Source: Onchidella celtica
Lineage: Eukaryota; Mollusca; Gastropoda; Systellommatophora; Onchidiidae
NCBI GenBank assembly: GCA_963931925.1
Contig: OZ007579.1
Coordinates: 53,394,757 to 53,458,756, forward strand
DNA: 64,000 nt
Direction of reading: 5' to 3'
Part shown: piece by piece, positions 23,001-35,000 of the stretch
How positions within the stretch are numbered: position 1 is the first letter of the stretch
Layout: each line of letters opens with the position of its first letter
Notes under the pieces: generated by a model
Seen by the model: the letters and a program-made list of their open reading frames with translations, nothing else
Database searches by the model: none
What the model was told of the DNA's origin: nothing
Position numbers and translations under genes: made by a program

Positions 23001-26000
23001 GTGATGATCCTCAAATGAATGTATTAGATTATGTGCAGAAGTTTAGAGATAGGCTGCATAAGGTTTGTGAATTAGCAAAAGAGAATTTGGGATGTGCCCA
23101 AGAGAAAATGAAATTTTGGTATGACAGGAAGGCCAGGACAAGAAGTTTTAAACCTGGAGATAAGGTCCTTGTTTTATTTCCCCTGGAGTCAAATCCTCTC
23201 CAGGCTAGATTTTATGGACCCTGTGAAATTGAGACAAAAATTAATGATCTCAATTATATTATAAAAACTCCAGATAGGAGAAAGAGTACACAGTTGTGTC
23301 ATATTAATATGTTAAAAATGTATCATGAAAAACCAATTGAGATTGTTGCTGTAGTGAATGAAGTGGATAATGATATTGAGTCACAAGAAGAGACTCAAGA
23401 TGTACATCTCAGACATGATGTGATATCCCCTAACTTGTCAAATTCTGAGATTTTACAGAATGTTGATTGGAAATTACATTATGTGAAATTGCGTCCAAGA
23501 GAGCGGTTGAAAGATTTGGTGTGAGGTATCCAGATTTATTTTCTGATGTTGCAGGAATATGATTTACATATTATACATGTGAAAGGGAGAGAGAATGTAA
23601 TTGCTGATTGCCTTTCCAGATGTCATTGATGCTATGTATTTGGATTGTTTACCCTTCTTATTTGAATGAAATTCTGATGTATTGAATTTCTTGTAAAAAT
23701 TTTGCTCTAGGGATCAAAATTTTGTTTTGTGGGAAGGAGGTGTCACGATTAAGGTTGATGGCCTTGTACGCCACGAGTATAGAGGGGGTAAACTTAGTAG
23801 GGGAGAAGGGGAGTTTTAAAGTTGTTGTCGAGCATGAAAGATTAAATATCACGAGGAAGGTCGGTGGCCTTGTGCGCCACGAGTCTAAGGGGGGTGAGCT
23901 TAGCAGGGGAAAACACGGTTTTTAACATTGTTGACGAGCGCTTTAAACTAGTCGCGTGTGCAAAGACCTCGGGAGTATAAGTAGAGGAGAAGCTCGACAC
24001 ACGAGGTTCCCAAGTTATTCATTCCTAAAGGAAGACGCAGCGAGAAGTGGTCCGGGCAACAAGTGGAAGGTCGTGCCATGGGGACCAGGGGTGTTAAGTA
24101 TGTGAGGGATCTATGAGGTTCCCAAAGTTATTCATTCCTAAAGGAAGACGCAGAATTTATCGGTCCGGGCGACAAGTGGAAGGTCGTGCCAGTGGGGACC
24201 AGAAGTGTTAGGTGTGTGAGGGATCCATGATGTTCACATTTATTTCCCAATAAGAAGAATTTATCGGTCCGGGCGACAAGTGGAAGGTCGTGCCATGGGG
24301 ACCAGAAGTTGAGGAGTTCTGATGATAGGATGGGAACCCATCAGAAGCTCGTGAATCTACGATGGCGGGTGTGAACCGTCGGTGTGCTGTGTGTTTGCAA
24401 GTTGAAGAGTCTTGAGGACGGGATGTCGAGAACCCCTCAAGGAACAAGTAATCTACGATGGCGGGTGTGAACTGGGTGTTCTTATTTGTGTGAAGCCAGG
24501 GGCGTCTGTTTCCCCTTTTATCGTCGAAATTAAAGATCTAGAAAGGATTGTGTGAACTCTGGAGAAGTGAAACTGCATCAACGAGGAGGGCAGCTGTTGA
24601 CAGAGACTATTAAGTATACGTAGTTAAGTTTATAGACAGAGGGATTAGATCTAGATGTGAAACGGGGAATAGATAAAAGCCATGATCCCCAAGAGTAAAT
24701 TTGAAGTATCTCTGTTTTTGTGATTATGTATGTGATTATCATGAGTTGAATGTTTTGACATAAGTTTTGTCATGCATTTGTAATTAAATATCGTTTAATT
24801 TAAATCTCACTCCATGTGTCCGTTGATCGCTGGTCTGCTTGCTTGGCTTGTTAGCTGGGTTCGAAAGGTAAATAAGTTAGGTATTCATCACACACGTGGT
24901 CGTGACCATCTTCACGCACGTGATCGTGACATAACACCCTCCCACAGTTTCATGATGACCCCCCCCCCCCCCCCCCCATTACTCTGACTATGGATGCTAG
25001 TTTTGTTGATATCATTTTTTTTATGCTTGTTGGAATGAAAAATAAATTTTGAATGTCAGAGAAGGTTATGGGGAGGTAAGAAGAAAACTTGTGTTTTGGT
25101 GTTTACAAGGCTGATGCTGGGCATTATGGGTACAAGAACAACGCAGTACCGGTAGTAATACAACTCTAAGAAAGCTGTATGCATGACACAAACTTAATAA
25201 ACTAATTCTGATTTCATACATGTATTGATCCAGATATGAAACTGTGGATGTCAGTGTCGCTGTTGCTACTGATAATGGTCTCATCACACCCATAGTCTTC
25301 AATGCTGAAACAAAGGTGAGGAGAGTCAGATACATCAGTCACAGCAAGAGAAAGCAAAAATGTCAATGGATGGAAAAAGAAAGATATTTTTGTCAGCTGT
25401 GTGTTGCAAGGCCTGTGTTAGTTAATCATGACAATCAACTCAGAACTGTTTTCACATTTTGGCACATTTGATCATGTCATACAAAAGATACTCTTAATTG
25501 TCCAGTCCCACAAACAAAATGCGCCACAACTGATGTAAAAGTAACTGCTGGACTTGAAAATTGTGATTCAAAGAAAGTTAAAAGAATAGTTCTTGACCAA
25601 GTATTGTGATGGATTGTTCAAAAGGTACCATTTCAGACCAAAAGGACAAAAGGAGTGTGCACAAATGGTTCAGTCAGGAATAGGCAGAGAGAGAGAGAGA
25701 GATGGCTTTGGAGGGTTGATCAGAAAATTGGTGTCTTTTTTCTTTTTTTTTTCTTTACATAAATAGATATCCCCCCCCCCCCCCCCCAACAATTTGGACA
25801 ACCCAGTTGTCATGTGCAGTTATATGAATACATTAGTGTTGTTTCATGATAGGGCCAGCAATATGAAAATATGGTCATAGACAACCTGTTTTTTTTTTCC
25901 TCTACTAGTGTAAGGGCCCGTTCAAAGAACGGGTTGCAAACAACATGCACAATCAGCACACAGATTATGTAGATCTAGGAAGAAAACAACTCACAACTGG

Positions 26001-29000
26001 CACAGCAACACCCGCATGGCCCGTGCCGTGCATAAAGCAGACGGCACAGAAACTCACGCCTTCAAACTTTGAAACGCAACCGGAAGTTTAAAGTCGAAAC
26101 AAAACAAAGGCAGGAGGGAGGCCATTATTGTTGAGGAGAAGGCATTATTCGATGACGTACTCTCTCTCTTACAATAAAAATAGTAATCTGCAGTCCTGCT
26201 TCAGAACTCGTCCGCGCCAGGACACTGCGCACCAAGCTTGATATGGTTATTTTTTTATGACATGCACGGTACTAATAAAGTTGAAACAAAACAAAGGCAG
26301 GAGGGAGGCCATCATTGTTGAGGAGAAAGCATTATTCGATGTTTTTAGGCCTATTTTCATTTATTACAAAATTACGATACTTCGCTTTCATGTCAAAGGA
26401 ATAGACATAGTAGCAAAAAGAACTATCTTTCACGTGTAATTTGTTCAGGTCTGGGCATTTCTTCCTGGCAGCAGTGAAATTTTTTTCCTTACTGTTTTTG
26501 TATATAGAAATGAGACAGTAGAGTAACAAGTAGTTAATACTTAGATGTAGATTAGATATATGTAGAGCAGAATTTATGCTTCAGTTATCAGGAGAAAACA
26601 CTATGCTGAGGAAGGCAGCTGCTTAGAATGCATTGATATCTTGTGTTTCAGGGTTTGTCACAGATCGCTCAAAATGTTGCTGAATTGGCAGCAAAAGCAA
26701 GAGAAGGAAAGTTGAGGCCAGAAGAATTTCAGGTGGGTGGTCAATTTTATGCAGATGAACTTTGCACTCGGACTGTCAATAATTTGCCTTTGTTGAATGT
26801 GCTGATCTCAACATCTAGTGATTGATTTGTGAGTTAATGATTGAAGACTGGCACTGATGGCAGTGAACCATCAAACTGTGTGCAATGGGTCAAGCAGAGT
26901 CAGTGACCTAATCTACAAGGAATCTTATCTGGGTCAGTGGTCCTGGCCGAGGTACACAGTCCAGCGGTGCATGAGGTTTGTTTTGATAGGCATGAAAACA
27001 TTTCTGCTATGCCTTATCCTGCTTGGTTATGAATTAATGAAACTTTTGTCTGTAAGTGATGATCTGCTGACTTATGATACCAAACTGAAAGCTATAATTT
27101 TCATGAGAATGAATATAGCACTTGACAGACACAACAGGCAGATACACAACCAACTCAAAACCGTCCAGCTCAGTGTAAATCTCGAGAGTCGTTTATTTCT
27201 GTTTATTACCCGAAGTCCTTCTTGGGTTGACTCCGTTCAACACCTCTGCGCACCACACATCTCCCCCTAGCACAGACATCTCACAGAGTTATTGGTAGCG
27301 CCTAGGTGATCGCACTGGTCGTCCTGAACGGGAAGTGAGCTGTCTGTGGTCAAATACAGTAGTGGGTGGATCATTATTGTTTCTAGTTCTTTTGTTAAGT
27401 TGTGGCTCTTGTGAGACAGGAGGACGGCCTCTGCGCACCGGCTGCTGAAGTTGTACCGGTTTTGATGAGTCCACTCGTGCAGGCTTAAGGCGGTCTACTG
27501 AGATGCGTTCGGCACGACCACCTCTGTCTATGAGAAATGTTTTATCTCCAGGAGTTAGCACCTTATAAGGACCGGTGTAAGGCCTTTGTAATGGACTTTT
27601 CACTGTATCTGTGCGTATGTAGACATATTTGGATGATAACAAGAGCGGTGGTAAGTGCGTAGATGGGTTACTATGGTGGATGGCTGGCCTAGGTACACGT
27701 AGACCGTTTTTGTCTCGGAGAGCTGTTAAAAAATCTGATGCAGACCAAGACTGAGTCTGCGACGGAATTAACTCACCGGGGATAGTCAACGGTTCCCCAT
27801 AGACAAGTTCTGCCGAAGAAGTTCCCAGGTCCTCCTTTGGAGTTGTTCTGAGTCCGAGGAGTACCCAAGGTATCTCTTCTGCCCAATTGTTCCCTGTTAG
27901 TCGTGCCTTCAAAGCTGATTTGAGTGTGCGATGAAACCTTTCCACCATCCCATTGGCTTGGGGGTGAAATGATGTTGTCTGACTCCTAGGCGTCTCGCAA
28001 TTTCAGCCCACAAGGAAGATGTGAATTGTGAACCACGATCCGACGATATGTCCGCGGGAACCCCGAAGCGAGAGATCCAGCCTCCAAGGAGAGCCCGAAC
28101 ACATTCTGGTGCTGTAATGTTTGTCATAGGAATTGCCTCTGGCCATCGTGTATTACGGTCAATGATGGTTAGGAGGTAACGGTAACCACATGACTGGGGT
28201 AATGGACCAACAATATCGATGTTGATATGGGAAAATCTTTTGTCAGGTACAGTATGTCTGAAGGGGCGCCTTGGTATGTTTCTGAATTTTTGATGCCTGG
28301 CAATTGTGACACTCCTTTACCCAATCGCTAATTTGGCGGCTGAGGCCATGCCACACGTATTTCTCTGCAATGAGTTTAACAGTAGCCTTAACTCCTGGGT
28401 GAGCAAGGTTATGGACAGCCTCGAACACCGGGCGTCGATAATCTGGAGGAACGATAGGGTGGGCTCTACCAGTTGAAATGTCGCAGAGAAGCTCTGGTCC
28501 TTCATCAGTCAGCTTTGTCGTAGCAATTTTCATGTTTGTGATGGCAGTTTTGTACGCTTGTATGTCTGGACTCAAAATTTGCGCCTTGGCCATAGCTGTA
28601 AAGTCAATGCCTAACGAGACCGCGTTTGTGGAAGTGGAAGCGCGAGAAAGGCCATCGGCAACCACATTCTTCTTTCCCAAGATGTGCTTAATATCGGTGG
28701 TAAATTCTGAGATAGCAGTCAGTTGCCTTTGCTGACGGGCTGACCATAGTTCAGATGTTTTCGACATTGCGTGGACTAGAGGTTTGTGGTCTGTGTAGAT
28801 GGTAAACTGCCTCCCTTCAAGCATATAACGAAAATGGCGTATTGCCAAATGGGCGCCCAGAAGCTCTCTGTCAAAAGTACTGTACTTGATCTCCGGACTA
28901 CGTAGCTGGCGACTAAAAAAGGCAAGTGGCTCCCAACGACCATGGTTGTACTGCTCAAGGACTGCGCCGACAGCCACATCAGATGCGTCACATGTCAAAG

Positions 29001-32000
29001 CTAATGGACAATCTGTACATGGATGTACCAGCATGGTTGTATCTGCCAATGCTTGTTTACCGGCAAGGAAGGATTGTTTCATTTCCTGGGACCAAATGAG
29101 ATTTTGGCGTGGTTTGGATATTTTCAGAGCTTGATAAAGGGGACGCAACATCAAAGCTATGTTTGGAATGAAACGGTGATAAAAGTTTATTATCCCAAGG
29201 TACTCTTGGAGTGCCTTTACAGTTCTTGGTTGTGGTAACTTCTTTACTGCCTCAAAACGAGACGACATTGGTGCTGAGCCTGACGCAGACACTCGATGTC
29301 CCAAAAAATCAAGCGATGCCACTCCAAAGAGACATTTTTCAAGCTTGATTACCAGTCCGTGGTGTTTTAGTCGCCGGAAAACTGCATTGAGGTCCTCTAC
29401 GTGAGACTTGGCTGAGGAGCTAGCCACTAAAATATCATCAAGGTAGACAAATGCGCTGTCTAAATCTTGGAGCACAGAGTCCATGAGCCGTTGAAACGTC
29501 TGCGCTGCATTTTTAAGGCCAAATGGCATACGTAAAAATTCCCATAAACCAAAAGGCGTGATAACAGCTGTTTTAGGTATATCTTCGGGAGTTACAGGAA
29601 TCTGATGATATCCCCTCACAAGGTCAATCTTGGAGAATATTTTTTTCCAGCCAGGCGAGCCGAAAAGTCTTGAATATGGGGTATCGGATAGCGATCAGGA
29701 ACTGTGGCATCATTCAGTCTGCGGTAGTCGCCGCAAGGACGTGAGTCTCCGTTACTTTTAGGTACCATGTGTAGTGGGGATGCCCAGGGGCTGTTGGATT
29801 TCTGTACAATACCCATATTTTCCATTTCCAAAAATTCCTTCTTTGCAGAGGCCAGCTTGTCTGGTGCTAGACGACGTGCACGAGCGAAGACTGGCCTGTC
29901 TTTAGTTGGGATAAAATGTTTCACCCCGTGCTTGACTTCAGCAGTGGAGAAGGTTGGCTGTAACAGTTCGGGATAGTCACTGAGAATTTTACGGAACTTA
30001 TTGCTCGTGGGTTCTATGAGAGCAAGATCCGAGTTATCTAAAACTGAACTGACAGTGCAGTGAATGTGAGCAAAAGATTCTGCTTCTATCAAGCGACGTC
30101 CTCGAATGTCGACCAACAGGTTGTGCTGACGGAGAAAATCAGCCCCTAAGAGAGGTCGTTTGACATTAGCTGATATAAGACGTGCTTTGAAAATCCGGTT
30201 GCCAAAATGCAAAGGTAAGATTCGTGAACCATAGGTGGCTATGGAGGTTCCGTTGGCGGCTTGCAAAGGTGTTCTTGTAGCACCTGACGTTCTTTCTGCC
30301 CATGTTGCTGGTATTACAGAGACTTGTGCGCCTGTATCCACCAAGAAGCGTCTTTTAGACTGTGTGTCGGTCACAAATAGTTGAGTTACCTTTGTCTCTA
30401 GGTTTTGTTTAGTACATGGTGTAGTGAGCGAACATGGCGGACCAGCAAGTAAAGTTTCTACCGCTGGCCCGCTCTCCCGTTTCCCTGGTTCTTTTTAGTC
30501 TTGAGGTTGCTGAAATATTTACATGGGCTGGAACATCGCCTGGCATTTGAACCAAACTTTCGATGAAACCAACAAATCGTGTCAATCTCAGACAAACCTG
30601 CATCATGTGCTACGGTTGGTGTTGGTTTAGGTGGTTGAACCGCAGTGCAGATTGTCGCGTTTGTTGTCAGAGAGTTAAATAGGTTATCAGCCTCTTTCGC
30701 CAGTGCTCGGTAGTCAGTGATATTGGGGGAATTAGCAAGTGGAGCACGAATAGATTCAGGTAACAGTCTGAGAAACAGGTGGCGGAAAAGGAAGCATGGC
30801 TTGTGGTCTCCCAAAAGAGCTAGCATTCTGTCCATTATTTCTGACGGTTTGCTGTCACCTAGTACTTTAATGTTTAGCAAAGTGTCTGCTTTCTCTGCTT
30901 CTGATAACCCGTAAGCATCCGTAAGGAACGATTTAAGTGTGTCGTACTTACAGGTTGGAGGAGGTGAGGATATGATTGATAAAGATCTTGAAGCTGTGTT
31001 AGCGTCGAGTGCTGCTACTACATAGTAGTACTTCGTTTCGTCTGTTGTGATTCCACGCAGCACGAACTGAGCCTCAGTTTGAGCGAACCACGCTGAAGGA
31101 CAAGTGGTCCAAAACGTTGGTAATTTAAGTACTACTGTTTCTATTGACATCGTGGACGAATCGTCGTTGAAAGATTAAGAATAGGAATATTCTGTCTAGA
31201 TCGACAGATCACGTCGGGGTCACCACTATAGCACTTGACAGACACAACAGGCAGATACACAACCAACTCAAAACCGTCCAGCTCAGTGTAAATCTCGAGA
31301 GTCGTTTATTTCTGTTTATTACCCGAAGTCCTTCTTGGGTTGACTCCGTTCAACACCTCTGCGCACCTCTGCGCACCTCATGAAGCATGATAACTAGTCC
31401 CCTCCCCGGGAATTTCCTATCCCTGATCCTATGGTAGGTAGGATTGAGCACTTAGTCTTCCCAGAAAAGGAAGAAAAATTCAGATGGCCTGTGTGTATGT
31501 TAATAAAGATACCCAGGCAGTTAGAAGTCGAGAAGAGCAGGCCTAACAAGCCAGCTGCCCAGGCCAAATTAGGAAAGAAAAGAAAAAAGACCCCCCCCCC
31601 CTCCCCTCCCCCCTGCAAATGGGATCAAACAAATATACAAGTATACAAGTATACAGATTATACAGATTATACAGATTATACAGATTATACAGATTATACA
31701 GATTATACAGATTATACAGATTATACAAATACAAATAAAACAAGAAAAATAAAAAAACAACAAAAAACAGGAAAAAAAAAAGGTCCAAATGCCAAGGAGA
31801 AAAATTTTCTGAAAGCAAAAAGAAAAATCAACACAGAATTTGTTCTTGATTGGTTCTTAGCCAGGCAACTCTACATGATGGTCAGTTTAGGAGAAAATGT
31901 GATAATACTGCAGGTTTGTTGAGATACAGTTTCCTTGTCGATGCTTCACCTTTTGATAGTGTGGAGAGAACTTTTGAAAGTTTAGTCTTTGTGATTCTGA

Positions 32001-35000
32001 CGGGTGGTTCACTGGTTAACATGCTCTTGTCAAAATGCCTTTGATTTAGAAGAAATAAAGAGTGCAATAAGACAGTAGTTTGTTCTCAAAGAGGACAGTG
32101 ACCTGAATTATAAATTCACGCCTTCTGCCCCCGCATGAGTTGGCCTAACCACTTATATTTTGACTGTGAGTGCAGCTGATGCTCTGGAACATGGCGTTGT
32201 AATGATACATGCATCGCAGTGTGGGGGTTAACTGTTAACTCCCCCATTCTTCCCTTTCGCATATGTTATGTCCTTTTTGTCTCTGTCCTCAGGGTGGTAC
32301 TTTCACGATTTCCAATCTAGGCATGTATGGTGTCAAGAGTTTTGCAGCTGTAATTAACCCCCCACAGGTAAGATAACTTGTCATGTCATTATGTATGTGT
32401 GAATGTAGCTGTCTGAAGAATGTCCTATAGAACAAAAAAACCTGTGTCTTCTCTGAGTTTGTCATGTATTTCGTGTTATAAATAAAGAATCTTGTAAAAT
32501 GCACATTAAGTCATGGTTTGGGTACAAAACTACCATTTTTGTTGGGAGTATAAACCAGCTCAGCTGCCCAGAATAAATATAAAAAAAACATGCAGACTTG
32601 ATTATAGCAGTTCTCTGTACAAATATCATGATTAAGAAGGCTCTTTAGGGCTGCAGTGTTGTGCAAATGATCAGATGACGGCACTTGTATGCATATGGGT
32701 CATTTTGTTACAAACAAGCCTCCCTGCTGTAGATGTTCAAAGTTTGTTTGCGTACACAGTGAATGGAACTATGCCAGGTGAACTCTTCATTGTACAGAAA
32801 ACAGTAATAATGTTATCAAACATGTGTGAGGATTCCTGACACAAAAGGAGTGGGTCATTGGGAAAAGTTACAGCAAGGCTCACATAGGCAGCTTGGCCAA
32901 CAAAATATTGATTTTTTTCTTCGCTGGAAGTTTGTCCAGTCAATTTTTGTGACGCAACATCAAACAAGGGCAGTACTATAAACAAGCCTTGATCGATTTA
33001 CAGTGTCTTGCTCTCAGTGGCTATTATATCTGAGTGTAACGCATGAAATGTGCGCCATCAGTTAAACGAAATGTGTGAGCTGTGTGTCACTTCTCTAAAT
33101 ATGCTACTAACTTGCAATCAAGTTTTCATGGTGCAGAATGTGTTAGCAATGAATTTGGTGTACAGTTATGGAAATTAGAGGTGTGTGGCAATTTTTGGAG
33201 TGTAGTTATTGCTTTATAAGATAAGAATCATGATAAATGATATAAAGGACGCTGAATGCTTGCTGATTGTAGTTACTTAGATCTAGTGTGTCATAGTTAC
33301 AACTAAGCTTTCTTTTCATATTCGGAAGCACAAGAAAAACATAATACTGAAGAATAAAATAAATTCTACTTCTCTACAGTGAAATGAAACAAATTCTACC
33401 ATAATACAACGAAAAAACTGTCTGCCTGATTTTCTATTGAGACTGAAAGAGCACTGTTTACCTTGGTCGCAACAGTAACACTCACAACTGCATACAAAGC
33501 GGTGGATAATGTCTTAAAACTCAACGATTTTTTGTCTCATCTCATAATAATAACAACTGAACAGTCTTGTAGAGACAATTTAAACCAACACCTCATCATA
33601 CTTCACAATTAGTACGGCTGTGTGTCATCAGGTACGACTGAGACAAACAGGTGGATGAAATGGATAATGGATGTATTTGTGTAGTATTGGTAGATCTACA
33701 CTGTCATTTAGTCCAGACTGATCTCTTGCACCTTTTTCTTGTTCATCTCCAGGCCTGTATATTAGCTGTTGGTGGGGCAGAGAAGAAAGTTTTGGTGGAT
33801 GAAAACTCAGAATCCAGGTAAGTTTTGCACCTGTTTCGTTATCGTTCTCCATTCTTCTGTTTTCACTTTCATTCAACGCAAACAGTTAGATTTTGCCCTA
33901 AATATGCAGATTTTCAAAATTTTGCTTTGAAATATAGAAACTGAGATTTTTGTCTGATCTAGAAGTTTTGATGCTATCAGAAAATTTGGAAGAATAAAGG
34001 CTAAGTGAAAAATGTGTGTGAACTTGAATAATTTAGAATATTTTATTATCAGAAACTTCGAGGAAGAATAGGTTCTGCCCCTGGATAAATTCTTGTTCCC
34101 AGCTGGTTTTCCTGTCATATCCAAAGTAAAGTGAATCAGTTTTTGCTCAACCTCTTTGTGAAGCACCAATAAATCATAACCAGTTTTGTATTTGTGGTTA
34201 TCACCTCATGTCGTAATAGAAACATATTTCCTCATTAAATTTCATGCGTAGACAGTTTTTTTTCAAAAATTCACGAAATAAAAGATTACTAAAAAGTAAT
34301 TTACATTGGACAAGAAAAGAATTGACTTAATGATTGCCCTGTGATGATTTCACTTACAAATAAGAAATTTCATTAAAGTGCAAGGTATCATGAAAGAATG
34401 GAATGCAGGGGAACATTAAATAATTGGTTTTTATTACAGTTTGGAAAGTACTTATTATCTCTGACACAATTATACTAATGAAAGCTCAGTGGAGTAGCAC
34501 ATTATCCAACGACACTGATAATATGAGACCTCGCCGCCAGCGAGAAAATACACAGTAAATAACGTGTTTTTTTTCTGCAATATTATATGTGCTGTGTAAT
34601 AAATTACTTGAATAATGACAAATGATAATCAAAACGGCCGCTATACAAGAGAATTAATTCTGAGTGCATACAGCAAATAGCGGGGACAATCACAGACCCC
34701 CACCCTCTGTGATGTAAACTGTTGTGGCATCCCAGTAGGCTACAACTGGGTAGCTTGCTCAGATATGTATTGCGTGCATGGTCTTGTCATTGCCGATGAC
34801 CTATGGTAATAATAGCATGTCAGCGGTCATTACCGTACACAGTGTGACCCATCTGGACATCCTTTCACTTAACACGTGCTCTCATTGTCTACACTGGGCT
34901 CACTGACCATGTGTTGTGTCACCAGGCTACCCTACACTGCCTGTATTGCTATCAATTGGTCGATCTGTTCACAGTCGTTTAATAATTCCCTAAGGGAAAA

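Larger units (their letters stand above)
15807..24931 (+). mobile_element. Gmr1-like Ty3/gypsy LTR retrotransposon, reverse transcriptase deleted, with a nested element
   Basis: 1191-bp LTRs (TGTCACGATT...GATCGTGACA) with a 4-bp target duplication TAAC at 15803-15806 and 24932-24935. tRNA-Pro primer site and purine tract present. Without the 3-kb nested insertion in the left LTR the element is about 6.1 kb. Domain order is gag, protease, integrase, then a remnant of RNase H, which is the Gmr1-type order rather than the usual gypsy order. The LTRs differ at about 7 positions by eye. It lies in the sense direction in a DLAT intron. Confidence 0.9.
27114..31380 (-). mobile_element. CsRn1-like Ty3/gypsy LTR retrotransposon
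   Basis: 4267 bp with short LTRs (27114-27257 and 31227-31380) and a 4-bp duplication TGAA at 27110-27113 and 31381-31384. The tRNA-Trp primer site and CHCC-type gag zinc motif are the established marks of the CsRn1 clade. Removing the element rejoins a repeat that aligns with copy 1 across the junction. Antisense to DLAT. The pol frame has at least three frameshifts. Confidence 0.92.

Noticed and set aside
31431-31922. 163-codon open frame with DYT repeats
   Set aside because: It is a translation of the 9-bp cagattata minisatellite and flanking low-complexity DNA.
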